Below are positions 1 to 8,500 of a stretch of 48,821 nucleotides of DNA, one piece after another. Under the pieces are notes generated by a model. The model did no database searches. It was not told where the DNA came from and saw only the letters and a list, made by a program, of their open reading frames with translations. The stretch lies in contig DEWH01000025.1 of assembly GCA_002363155.1 (NCBI GenBank), positions 119,547-168,367 of the forward strand, in the 5' to 3' direction. Position numbers and translations under genes: made by a program. Within the stretch, counting starts at the first letter, position 1, and the number at the start of each line of letters is the position of its first letter. Source of the stretch: Ruminococcaceae bacterium UBA3215 (lineage in GTDB: Bacteria > Bacillota > Clostridia > Oscillospirales > Ruminococcaceae).

Positions 1-23
1 TTCGAGCCCTGTAACTCCCACCA
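1..23 (+). tRNA. 3' end of a tRNA, probably tRNA-Val
   Basis: The window opens inside a tRNA. A T-loop (TTCGAGC), the 3' half of the T-stem, an acceptor strand AACTCCC, discriminator A and an encoded CCA are visible. The matching 5' acceptor would be GGGAGTT, which I associate with valine tRNAs of Clostridia. The anticodon lies outside the window, so the identity is inferred. It is the first member of a four-tRNA cluster. Confidence 0.7.
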
Positions 24-45
24 AACAAGTGATTTTTTTCTAAAC

Positions 46-122
46 GGCCCGGTAGTTCAGCTGGTTAGAACGCTAGCCTGTCACGCTAGAGGTCATGGGT
101 TCGAGCCCCATTCGGGTCGCCA
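46..122 (+). tRNA. tRNA-Asp (GTC)
   Basis: A complete cloverleaf. Acceptor GGCCCGG (46-52) pairs with TCGGGTC with G-T wobbles. The anticodon loop CTGTCAC (78-84) carries GTC at 80-82, reading aspartate codons. The T-loop is TTCGAGC, the discriminator is G and CCA is encoded at 120-122. It lies 22 bases after the preceding tRNA, so the cluster is probably one transcript. Confidence 0.97.
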
Positions 123-156
123 GCGCATTACCTGCGCATATAATATGTCTTCCGGT

Positions 157-232
157 GCGGATTTAGCTCATCTGGTAGAGCGCCACCTTGCCAAGGTGGA
201 GGTAGCGAGTTCGAGCCTCGTAATCCGCTCCA
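157..232 (+). tRNA. tRNA-Gly (GCC)
   Basis: A complete cloverleaf. Acceptor GCGGATT (157-163) pairs perfectly with AATCCGC (222-228), followed by discriminator T and encoded CCA at 230-232. Anticodon stem CCACC/GGTGG encloses the loop TTGCCAA, with anticodon GCC at 190-192. Confidence 0.97.
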
Positions 233-257
233 TAGCCCTTGCAAAAGCGGGGGCAAT

Positions 258-302
258 GCTTTTATTTTTGTAAAAATGTTCGCGTTCTACAAAAGTAAAA
301 GC
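258..302 (+). repeat. Hairpin in the tRNA-Gly/tRNA-Cys spacer
   Basis: A 15-bp inverted repeat (258-272 with 288-302, one G-T wobble) encloses a 15-base loop. It fills most of the spacer between the two tRNA genes. There is no T-run after it, so it is not an obvious terminator; a role in precursor processing is a guess. Confidence 0.6.
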
Positions 303-305
303 TAC

Positions 306-379
306 GGCGCTATAGCCAAGTGGTAAGGCGTGGGTCTGCAACACCCTGATCCCCAGTTCAAATCTGGGTGGCGCCTCCA
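306..379 (+). tRNA. tRNA-Cys (GCA)
   Basis: A cloverleaf with acceptor GGCGCTA (306-312) paired to TGGCGCC (369-375), discriminator T and encoded CCA at 377-379. The anticodon loop CTGCAAC carries GCA at 338-340, for cysteine. It is the last tRNA of the cluster; a 98-bp repeat with terminator hairpins begins at the next base. Confidence 0.96.
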
Positions 380-399
380 GCCCGCGACGGCGGGCAGCG

Positions 400-437
400 A
401 ATCCGCCTACAGTTTCATCTGTGGGCGGATTTTTTTT
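400..437 (+). terminator. Terminator of the tRNA cluster
   Basis: A 13-bp stem (400-412 with 419-431, one wobble) with a 6-base loop, followed by a run of eight T (430-437). This is a strong rho-independent terminator 20 bases after tRNA-Cys. It is also the second hairpin of the first 98-bp repeat unit. Confidence 0.88.
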
Positions 438-496
438 GTCGTATCACAAACTATATCAGAAGATTTGAAACTCTTGTGCGGAAACGCCCCGCCGCG

Positions 497-533
497 AATC
501 CGCCTATGGTTTTCCGTAGGCGGGTTATTTTTT
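497..533 (+). terminator. Second terminator hairpin in repeat unit 2
   Basis: A 13-bp stem (497-509 with 514-526, two G-T pairs) with a TTTT loop, followed by a T-rich tract (525-533). It is the homologous hairpin of the second 98-bp unit and could act as a back-up terminator. Confidence 0.75.
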
Positions 534-646
534 CGCCCGTATCACCAGAGTTATCATAAAATCCAAATCGTTCGGCACAGATATCATCTCTTTCCTGTCT
601 ATGATCGATATCTGCGGAAAGAATACCCATTCCTACGGTTCGCAGA

Positions 647-675
647 TTGACTTTTACTGCTCTCCGATGTACAAT
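647..675 (+). promoter_or_regulatory. Sigma-A promoter for the XRE regulator
   Basis: TTGACT (647-652), a 17-base spacer and TACAAT (670-675), ending 26 bases before the start codon at 702. Both boxes are close to consensus. A ribosome site AGGAGGG sits at about 688-694. Confidence 0.75.
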
Positions 676-701
676 GAAGAAAAAAGAAGGAGGGTCTTGG
701 A

Positions 702-1445
702 ATGGATCAGACAAAAACAGGAAAGTTCATTTCTGAACTTCGCAAGGAAAAGGAAATGACACAAACAGAGCTTGCGGGGATCATCGGCGTAAGTGAAAAA
801 ACTGTTTCAAAATGGGAGACAGGACGCGGTATGCCGGAAATATCCACATTGCCTGTCCTGTGCGAAACTCTCGGAATAAGCGTAAATGAACTGCTTACAG
901 GAGAGAGGGTTCCCGCGGAAAGCTATACCGAGCAGGCAGAAGAAAATATGGTAACACTGCTGAAAGACAGCAAAAGCTACAACAAGGACAGATCCGTTCT
1001 TGCGGTGGCTGTGCCTATAATAACTGTAACTGCAATTATCCTCATTTTGATACATTCGTGGGGACAGGGAATGTATATGTGGTTCATAGACTTACCTTCA
1101 ATAATCGTGATCTTTGTAATAACTACAGTATTTCTTATAGCATCTGGCTGCTACGGCGATATCTGGAAAGCGTTTATTTATTCGGCAGGTTTCGGCACTC
1201 CGACAGAGGAACAGCTTTTGAATTCATTAACAGCGGTAAGACTTGCGGGGAAAACTATGCTCGCCTCGGGTTCTTTGCTTGCGATGATCTCAGCGATAAA
1301 TTCACTTATGTTATTTGCTGATATCGATATTTTTCTGCTTGCTATGGCAATGGTGCCGCTCGAACTTCTTTACGGTCTTCTGGGGTATCTCCTGTCTTTG
1401 CCGATAAAAGCGAGGATCGAACGGGAGATCGTAAAAATGCATTAA
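702..1445 (+). CDS. XRE-family HTH regulator with membrane domain
   Basis: A 247-residue protein. Residues about 8-65 are an HTH_3/XRE DNA-binding domain (LRKEKEMTQTELAGIIGVSE, then VSKWETGRG). The rest has about four hydrophobic segments (near residues 97-118, 124-150, 180-205 and 207-235), so this is a membrane-anchored regulator. The target is unknown; proteins of this design in Firmicutes usually regulate themselves or nearby envelope genes. It has its own promoter and a strong AGGAGGG ribosome site. It is monocistronic and converges on the aldo/keto reductase gene. Confidence 0.85.
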   Translation: MDQTKTGKFISELRKEKEMTQTELAGIIGVSEKTVSKWETGRGMPEISTLPVLCETLGISVNELLTGERVPAESYTEQAEENMVTLLKDSKSYNKDRSVLAVAVPIITVTAIILILIHSWGQGMYMWFIDLPSIIVIFVITTVFLIASGCYGDIWKAFIYSAGFGTPTEEQLLNSLTAVRLAGKTMLASGSLLAMISAINSLMLFADIDIFLLAMAMVPLELLYGLLGYLLSLPIKARIEREIVKMH

Positions 1446-1503
1446 CTGCTTCACAAAGTCAGTAATAGCTTTTTGCAGTTCAGCTCAGAAAGCAAACACA
1501 GCG

Positions 1504-1550
1504 GCCAAAATCCCGTCCCGGGTTTACCGAGACGGGATTTTGGCTGTTTT
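1504..1550 (+). terminator. Terminator between convergent genes
   Basis: A perfect 14-bp stem (1504-1517 with 1531-1544) enclosing 13 bases, followed by TGTTTT. It ends the XRE transcript. It lies 16 bases from the 3' end of the convergent aldo/keto reductase gene and may limit transcription both ways, although the T-run is on the + side only. Confidence 0.85.
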
Positions 1551-1560
1551 ATTTACCATA

Positions 1561-2679
1561 TCAGTCAAACTGTTCGGAGGCAGATTTAAGAAGCTCGATT
1601 ATCGGGAGATGCTGAGGACAGACTCCTTCACACTGACCGCAGGCGATACAGTCACCGGCACGCGATACCGGAGCTATATGGCTGTTGTAGAAATTCTTTG
1701 CGCGCCAGTCGTTTCCATAGACTCTTACGGCATTCACAAGACTGAAAACGTCGGGTATCTTTATGCCCTGCGGACAGCCGTCACAGCAATATCTGCACGA
1801 TGTGCAGCCGATAGTCGGCTTGCCGAGCATTATTTCTTTTGCTTTTTCGATTACTTCTTTTTCTTTCTCCGAAATAGGTTCAAAATCGGTGAATGTCGAA
1901 ATATTATCGGTCATCTGCGCTTCATTGGACATACCGGAAAGTATCGTCATAACTCCGGGCAGAGAACCGACAAACCGCAGAGCCCATGATGCCGCAGATG
2001 CACCGGGTCTTTCGGCATTGAAGAGATCGAGTATCTCCGGCACGGGAGAAGCGAGAGTTCCGCCCTTTACCGGCTCCATAACTATGATCGGGATATTTCT
2101 TTCATGCAGTATCTCATACAGCTTTCCCGACGCTATGACAGGGTTGTCCCAGTCGGCGTAGTTGAGCTGTATCTGCACGAATTCAACCTCCGGGTGATCG
2201 TCGAGAAGCTTTTCGAGCAGAGCCGGCGAACCGTGGAACGAGAAGCCGAAGTGCTTTATCTTTCCCTCTTCCCTTTTCTTCACGCCCCATTCAAAGCAGT
2301 TCAGACGCTCGTATGTATTGTAATTTCCGCCTTCCTCGATAGAGTGAAGAAGGTAGTAGTCGAAATAATCCACGCCTGCACGCTCGCGCTGTATATCAAA
2401 TATCCTGTCGCGGTCTTCCTCAGTCTTTAGTTCCCAAGCCGGGAGCTTGGTAGCAAGATAAAAGCTGTCACGCGGGTAGCGCTTTACCACGCATTCCCTC
2501 GCTGCCACTTCCGAACGTCCTCCGTGATATACATAAGCCGTATCGAAATAGTTGAGACCTGCCGACATATACTTATCAACCATTTTACAGACTTCATCAT
2601 AGTTGATCGCGCCGTCCTTTTCCGGCAGTCTCATAAGTCCGAATCCGAGCTTCGGCATCTTTGCGGTATCAATAGCCAT
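1561..2679 (-). CDS. Aldo/keto reductase with C-terminal 4Fe-4S domain
   Basis: A 372-residue NAD(P)H-dependent oxidoreductase. The TIM-barrel catalytic tetrad can be read as D46 and Y51 (FDTAYVYHGG), K78 (LATKLP) and H112 (LLHSI). The C-terminal third holds two cysteine clusters, CTSCRYCCDGC and CIACGQCEGVC, typical of ferredoxin-fused AKRs of anaerobes. The substrate cannot be read from the sequence. The start is set by GGAGG before ATG. It lies 76 bases after the GH31 gene on the same strand, so the two may be co-transcribed; the gap holds a hairpin (2704-2736) with no T-run. Confidence 0.9.
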   Translation of the reverse strand: MAIDTAKMPKLGFGLMRLPEKDGAINYDEVCKMVDKYMSAGLNYFDTAYVYHGGRSEVAARECVVKRYPRDSFYLATKLPAWELKTEEDRDRIFDIQRERAGVDYFDYYLLHSIEEGGNYNTYERLNCFEWGVKKREEGKIKHFGFSFHGSPALLEKLLDDHPEVEFVQIQLNYADWDNPVIASGKLYEILHERNIPIIVMEPVKGGTLASPVPEILDLFNAERPGASAASWALRFVGSLPGVMTILSGMSNEAQMTDNISTFTDFEPISEKEKEVIEKAKEIMLGKPTIGCTSCRYCCDGCPQGIKIPDVFSLVNAVRVYGNDWRAKNFYNSHIAPVSRAGDCIACGQCEGVCPQHLPIIELLKSASEQFD

Positions 2680-2755
2680 ATTGCCCTCCTTGTTATGAAT
2701 GCGGCATCTCTCCGCCGTTTACAGGCAGAGAGATGCGTCAATGCTGAATGAATGA

Positions 2756-4756
2756 TCAGCCGATCTTTCTGAAAACAGGAATAACGTCGAGAGGTGCGGG
2801 GACTGTAACTGTCTTTCCACCGTCAAATACCTGCTTATTCTCAAGAGATTCCCACTTTCCGGCAGGCAGATAGACCTCACGCTCTCTTGCGCCCAGCTCC
2901 ATTACCGGAGCAACGAGATACTCGGAACCGAACATGAACTGCTCGGGAAGATCCCAGCACTTCTTATCCTCCGGGAACTCATAGAACATCGTTCTGATAA
3001 GCGGTGCGCCAGTCTTTGCAGTCTCTTCCATAAGCGAAGCAACATAGTCCTTCAGCGACAGACGTACATCGAGATACTTCTTCATTATATTGAAGCATTC
3101 GTCGCCGTAGCTCCAGATCTCATTCGGGTGACCGGTATAGAGATATCCGCCGCCGAAATCTCTGTCGTCGAGAGCCGGGATATCCCAGTCCGGACCGCGG
3201 TTGCCGTGCATACGGAATACCGGGCAGAACACACCGAACTGATACCAGCGTATAAGAAGCTCAATGAAGTCGGGGTCACTGCTGTCCTCGGTCATAAATC
3301 CGCCGATATCCGTAGTCCACCACGGTATTCCCGCAAGTCCCATGCTCTGACCCGCAATTACCTGATCCCTGAACGACTCGAAATTGGACTGCACGTCGCC
3401 TGTCCACACAAGTCCGCGGTATTTCTGACCGCCTACCCATGTCGAACGCACAAGGCTTACGAAATCGTTATTGCCGTCGGCGGTAAATCCGTCGTAGAAC
3501 GCTTTCAGATACATCTTCGGGTATTCGCAGCCCACCTTCGAGCCGCGTCCGCTGTAGTAGCGGTAGTTGTCAAAGTCGTATGTGGTGCTGTCAGGCTCGG
3601 AGTTGTCAAGCCAGAAGAGGTCTATGCCGAGTTCGCGGTAGTTTCTCTTGCAGCACTGCCAGATATAGTCTCTTGCTTCGGGATTGAAGAAATCCACGGT
3701 GCCGCAGTCGCCCTGGTAGTCGTAAGTCTGTATGGAGCCGGTCTCTGTGGTGCTTAAAAGTCCGTGCTGATCCATGGGGTAGTAGTTCTCGCTGCGCTTG
3801 TCAACGGACGGCCATACCGAAACCATCACCTTTGTTCCCATAGCGTGGAGCTCGTCGGTCATAGCCTTGACCTTATCCTTCGGCCAGTACTTCTCGTCGA
3901 ACTTCCAGTCGCCCTGGTAAGGCCAGTGGAAGAAGTCGATGACGATAACATCGAGGTGAATGCCAAGCTCCTTGTATTTTCTTGCAACTTCGAGGACTTC
4001 CTCGGGGGTGCGGTAACGGAGCTTGCACTGCCAGAGACCGAGGTAATCCCTGCTCATTACGGGAGCGCGTCCCACACACTCGGTATAGTTCTCAACGATC
4101 TTCGCGGGAGTCTTGTCCGCGGTGATCCAGTAGTCCACCATATCCGATTCGTCGGAGATCCACTTTGTTATGTTCTTACCGAATGCCGCTTCGCCGGTAG
4201 CGGGATTGTTCCAGAGCATACCGTAACCGCGGTCGGAAATAACGAACGGAACGGAGACCTGGGAATTGCGCTGTTCAAGCGGAAGAACGCAGCCCTTGAG
4301 ATCGAGTATGGGCATCTGATACTGACCCATTCCGTACAGCTTCTCGTCCGGGTCCGACTCAAAGCGGACAGTGATCCTGAAATCATCGGAAGAATTGCCC
4401 TTGTATTCGCGGGAGAAGATCTTGTAGCAGATAGACTCCTTTCGTATCGAACCGCCGTAGCAGCTGTAATATTCCTGGAGAATAAGCTTGCTGTCGTGAT
4501 AGAAGCAGATAATGCCGACTTCGTTGACGGTAGCTTTTATATGCCCGTTTGATATCTCGGCACAGCGCTTTTCGCTGTCTATTGCGATATTCGAGTTATG
4601 GCTGACTTCTTCGGTGAGCGCATGGGCGTGTTCCGGCATACGGTTCAGCTTCGTTGCGCGTACTCTCAGCGCATTTCTGCCCCAGCCCTCTATCCTGAGT
4701 GTTTCATTGCGCAGTCTTACGATCAGCGCCCCGTCATCATCATAAAATCTTATCAT
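2756..4756 (-). CDS. GH31 glycoside hydrolase, alpha-xylosidase-like
   Basis: A 666-residue family GH31 enzyme. The nucleophile motif FWLDNSEPD places the catalytic aspartate at 384, and WTGDV places the acid/base at D454. The N-terminal galactose-mutarotase-like domain (about 1-225) and the (beta/alpha)8 barrel (about 235-560) are complete. The barrel start GLWQCKLRYRTPEEV and the run MGLAGIPWWTTDIGGF resemble alpha-xylosidases acting on xyloglucan oligosaccharides, but alpha-glucosidase cannot be excluded. There is no signal peptide, so it is probably cytoplasmic. The start follows GGAGGAGT by 8 bases, and a consensus promoter lies 42-70 bases upstream. Confidence 0.9.
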   Translation of the reverse strand: MIRFYDDDGALIVRLRNETLRIEGWGRNALRVRATKLNRMPEHAHALTEEVSHNSNIAIDSEKRCAEISNGHIKATVNEVGIICFYHDSKLILQEYYSCYGGSIRKESICYKIFSREYKGNSSDDFRITVRFESDPDEKLYGMGQYQMPILDLKGCVLPLEQRNSQVSVPFVISDRGYGMLWNNPATGEAAFGKNITKWISDESDMVDYWITADKTPAKIVENYTECVGRAPVMSRDYLGLWQCKLRYRTPEEVLEVARKYKELGIHLDVIVIDFFHWPYQGDWKFDEKYWPKDKVKAMTDELHAMGTKVMVSVWPSVDKRSENYYPMDQHGLLSTTETGSIQTYDYQGDCGTVDFFNPEARDYIWQCCKRNYRELGIDLFWLDNSEPDSTTYDFDNYRYYSGRGSKVGCEYPKMYLKAFYDGFTADGNNDFVSLVRSTWVGGQKYRGLVWTGDVQSNFESFRDQVIAGQSMGLAGIPWWTTDIGGFMTEDSSDPDFIELLIRWYQFGVFCPVFRMHGNRGPDWDIPALDDRDFGGGYLYTGHPNEIWSYGDECFNIMKKYLDVRLSLKDYVASLMEETAKTGAPLIRTMFYEFPEDKKCWDLPEQFMFGSEYLVAPVMELGAREREVYLPAGKWESLENKQVFDGGKTVTVPAPLDVIPVFRKIG

Positions 4757-4797
4757 GTCATTACTCCTCCGGCAACCGGTAATTATTGAATAATTCT

Positions 4798-4826
4798 ATT
4801 ATAAATGATTTGCGGATAAATTGCAA
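4798..4826 (-). promoter_or_regulatory. Promoter of the GH31/AKR unit
   Basis: Read on the minus strand: TTGCAA (4821-4826), a 17-base spacer and TATAAT (4798-4803). It is divergent from the sigma-factor promoter, and the two -35 boxes are 27 bases apart, so one regulator could affect both. Confidence 0.8.
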
Positions 4827-4853
4827 CAATTTTGCCAAATTTATTTTCCGATA

Positions 4854-4882
4854 TTGCTAAGTGCTTATATATATGATATAAT
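4854..4882 (+). promoter_or_regulatory. Promoter of the sigma/A2M operon
   Basis: TTGCTA (4854-4859), a 17-base spacer and TATAAT (4877-4882). The start codon at 4975 leaves a leader of about 85 bases. It looks like a housekeeping sigma-A promoter, not an ECF-type one. Confidence 0.75.
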
Positions 4883-4974
4883 AAGACAGAAAAATCTTTT
4901 TTTATGCAACCATTTCCATAAAATCGCGTCTATATGTATGAGACGTAATAAACGCCCTGCCTCCGGAGGAAAAA

Positions 4975-5535
4975 ATGGAAGACATACAGATAGTTGAAAT
5001 GTACTGGGAGCGAAACGAATCCGCAATCAGCGAAACACAGTCAAAATACGGGTCATATCTGCGCCGGATAGCTTACAACATTCTTGCAAACGACGAGGAC
5101 AGCGGAGAATGCGAGAACGATACATACTACCGGGCGTGGGAATCTATCCCGCCCAACAAGCCGGTGAAACTTTCCGCCTATCTGTCCGCAATAACCCGCA
5201 ATCTTGCGATATCACTGTTCCGAAGCAGGAATACCGCATCAAGAGCCGGTTCGCAGTACGCACTCTCCCTTGACGAGCTCGGTGAATGCGTTTCCGGGAA
5301 CGATACGGTAGAGAGCGCGGCGGAATCCGGTATGATCGCAAAGAGCATCAGCGCTTTTCTGCGCACACTTCCGCAGGAATCCCGCATCATCTTTGTATGC
5401 AGATACTTCTACAACGACTCGATAAGCGATATAGCCGGATATTTCGGTGCAACCGAGGCAAAGATAAAAAGCTCGCTTTTCCGTACAAGAAAAGCGCTTA
5501 AAGAGCATCTCGCCAAAGAAGGTATTGAGGTTTGA
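4975..5535 (+). CDS. ECF-type RNA polymerase sigma factor
   Basis: A 186-residue sigma-70-family factor. Region 2 spans about residues 10-90 (YLRRIAYNILAND, YYRAWESIPP, LSAYLSAITRNLAISLFR). Region 4 is at about 125-180 (LRTLPQESRIIFVCRYFYND, then FGATEAKIKSSLFRTRKALK). The spacer between them is short, as in ECF factors. A GGAGG ribosome site precedes ATG. The next gene starts 11 bases after its stop and carries an anti-sigma-like N-terminus, so the two probably form a signalling pair across the membrane. Confidence 0.9.
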   Translation: MEDIQIVEMYWERNESAISETQSKYGSYLRRIAYNILANDEDSGECENDTYYRAWESIPPNKPVKLSAYLSAITRNLAISLFRSRNTASRAGSQYALSLDELGECVSGNDTVESAAESGMIAKSISAFLRTLPQESRIIFVCRYFYNDSISDIAGYFGATEAKIKSSLFRTRKALKEHLAKEGIEV

Positions 5536-5546
5536 GGAGGTCAGTT

Positions 5547-8500
5547 ATGAAAAAAGACAAGCTTTCCGATGCTGTCGGAATGATCGACAGCGATATCATA
5601 GAAGAAGCCGATGAGAAAAGACAGGCAGGTGCGCAGAAGCCAATACGAAGCAGAAAACCGATATATGCCGCTGTCGCAGTATTCACCGCCGCGGCAGCTG
5701 CAATAACCGGTATCATAGTCGTTCCGCGTCTTACCAATACCGGCATATCCACCGAGCCTGCCGATACCACGGCAGTCACCGAAGCACCGGCAACAACCGC
5801 GACCACAAGCGATGATGCCGTTACTGCAAAGATGTCACTGCCCTTTGCAAGAGAAAGACTGCGTAGTGACCTGATCTCCGGCATAGAAGCCGTAGGCTCC
5901 GACGGCGGAGATATCGCTGCGGACAGCGAATTCCGCATCAGCCTGTTCAAGGACGTATCCGAGGACGAGCTGCGCTCACACCTTAAACTCGAACCGCAGA
6001 ACGAATTCACGCTTACCCGCGGAACCGACGGTTCCTACCTGCTCAAAGCCGACAACTCCTTCGACAAGGGCAGTATGGTGCGCTTCACCGCCGAGGACGA
6101 CAACGGCGATGTATGTGACAGCTGGGCTTTCCGCACCGCGGAGAAGTTCGAGATCTCGACCACATACCCCTACGACGGCTACACCGGCTTTTCGCAGTAC
6201 GGCGGTATCGAGATCGAATTCACCACAAAACCGCTGCTCAGCGGCGTAAAGGATCATCTTGAGATCTCGCCGGCAGCAAGCTATGATCTCAACGTCAATG
6301 ACAGAACCGTGTACATCATTCCGAAAAACGGACTCAAGACCAACACCGCATATACCGTGACGCTTAAAGCCGGGCTTCCGTCCACATACGGCGAAGAGCT
6401 GAAAGAGGACTTCACATTCACATTCCGCACCAGCGCGTACGACTCCATTGACGGGCATTCCTTCCTGTTCACCGGAAGCTCCTCCAGCGGATTCTCGGAG
6501 ACATTTCTCCCCGATGACCAGCCCTGTGTTGAGATACGCTGCTCCGACGATCTCCGCCAGCTTGAATTTGAGACACACCTCTACCGCTTCGGCAGCTCCG
6601 ACGATTACTTCGATGCAATAAAAGAGCGTGCCGGAAGCGCATGGTCAAATGACCCGATCACCGATACTTCCGGGCTTACCGAGGTTTTCTCGTCAAAGGA
6701 AGTTCCCTTTTCCCGTGAAGACAGCAGGAACTACTACTATAAACAAAGCTATGTGATGCTCCCTGACGGTCTCGCGGAGGGTTACTATATCGCGGATATC
6801 AGCACGACCGACAAGAACGGTGCGCTGTTCAATATCCAGTATATGGTGCAGATAGCTCCTCTCTCCGTCTATGCCCTCAGTCTCGGAGAAGAGAACGTGT
6901 TCTTCGTGAACGATACCGTTACCGGTCAGCCCGCATCGGGCGCCGCAGTCTCCCTTACCGTCGGTGACAATGAATACAGCGGAACTGTGGATAAGGACGG
7001 TCTTGCATATATAAAGACCGAAGGCGAGCACGGAAAGGCTGTGCTCAATATCGGAGCAAAGGGTACACGCTACATCGACAGCTATGTTCTTTCCGACGCG
7101 GAAGATATCGTATATGAAGATCTCTACTACCTGTACCTTTACACAGACCGCGAAGCTTATCTCCCCACCGACACCGTGAATGTAATGGGCGTTATCGTTC
7201 CGAAATCAAGTGAAACGGAACTGCCGGAAGACCTTACCCTCGTTCTCGACAGCGTATCAAAGCCGGTGACAGTTGCTCCCGACGGAACTTTCCGCGTGCA
7301 GTTCTCACTGGATTCGCACCTCGATTCCTGGTGGAACCCGATCACGCTTAAAAGTGGGTCAGACGAGATCATCAGCAAGAATATCCAGATACACGAATAC
7401 GAAAAGCCCACCTATGTCATCGACGTAAACGCGCCGGAGTATGTTGTACTGCCCCAGCTCGAACCTTTTGAGATCACCTTTGACGCGTCATACTACGAAG
7501 GAACACCCGCAGAAGGGCTTATCCTGCACTACAATCAGTACAGCGCAGGCAAAAGCACCCCCGAGATGCCGAAAACCGACGCTCTCGGAAGAGCTTCCGC
7601 AATGATAGATATTCAGCCGAGCGAATATGAAAATTCATGGAAGATGAGTCTCGCAGGTGTGAATTTTAATCTGTCCGGCGTTGAGAACGATTATTCGTCA
7701 TACGGGACAGGAGTATCTGTATTCTTCCGTGACAGAATGGACGAAACGGAGTACGATCCCGACACCCGTTCCCTCACAGTTTCCCTCTACGATATGAACT
7801 TTGACCGTGTAGAAGATTTCCTTGCATCAACGACCTATGACGGGTACTACCACTGGGGCGGAAATTACAAGATCCTGAAAGGCGCCCCGGAAGATGCGCA
7901 GGTAAGCATCGAGATAACCCGTTCGTGGAACGAGGAAACAGAAAACGGAAGCTACTACGACTATATAGAGAAAAAGCAGGTAAAACTGTATAAATATAAC
8001 CACATGGAGGAAACATACGGTCCGTTCTACGCGGATACCGAGAACGGCAAGGCTGTGTTCACCGACCTTCCCACCGACAAGAAAGGCTTCTACCGCATTG
8101 TCGTAAGGTTCAGTGACAGCCTCGGTCAGACAGTTGAGGACAACGTATATATCGGCGACAGTCTCAGCGGACTTATGGTCTATACCGAAGACGGCAGTAC
8201 TATGTTCTACGATGAGACTTCAAAGAACCTCGTATTCCGCCTTGACGCAGCAACACAGACACAGCGCGACGCGAACTATTATCTTAACTACCCTGCCTTC
8301 ACCGAGGACGAGAATATCCGCTTCGATCTGATATGCAGCAACGGCGACAATAAATTCACCGGAAAGGTGCTGTTCGCGGTATATCGCAGCGACTTCCTGA
8401 CCTACGAGATACACGATCTTAACGACAGCCGCAGCTTCAACTTCCGGGCAACGAAGGACTGCATACCGGACGCGGTATTCTGCGGAGCTTTCTTCGACGG

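Larger units (their letters stand above)
380..557 (+). repeat. 98-bp tandem repeat, locus 1
   Basis: Units start at 380 and 478, exactly 98 bases apart. Each opens with a GC hairpin (GCCCGCGACGGCGGGC in unit 1), then a second hairpin beginning AATCCGCC, then a linker resembling CGTATCACAAACTTTATC and AGAAGACTTGA. The second unit decays after about 557. The same unit, also with a 98-base period, recurs at 27743-27965. Here it directly follows tRNA-Cys and supplies its terminator. Confidence 0.85.
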
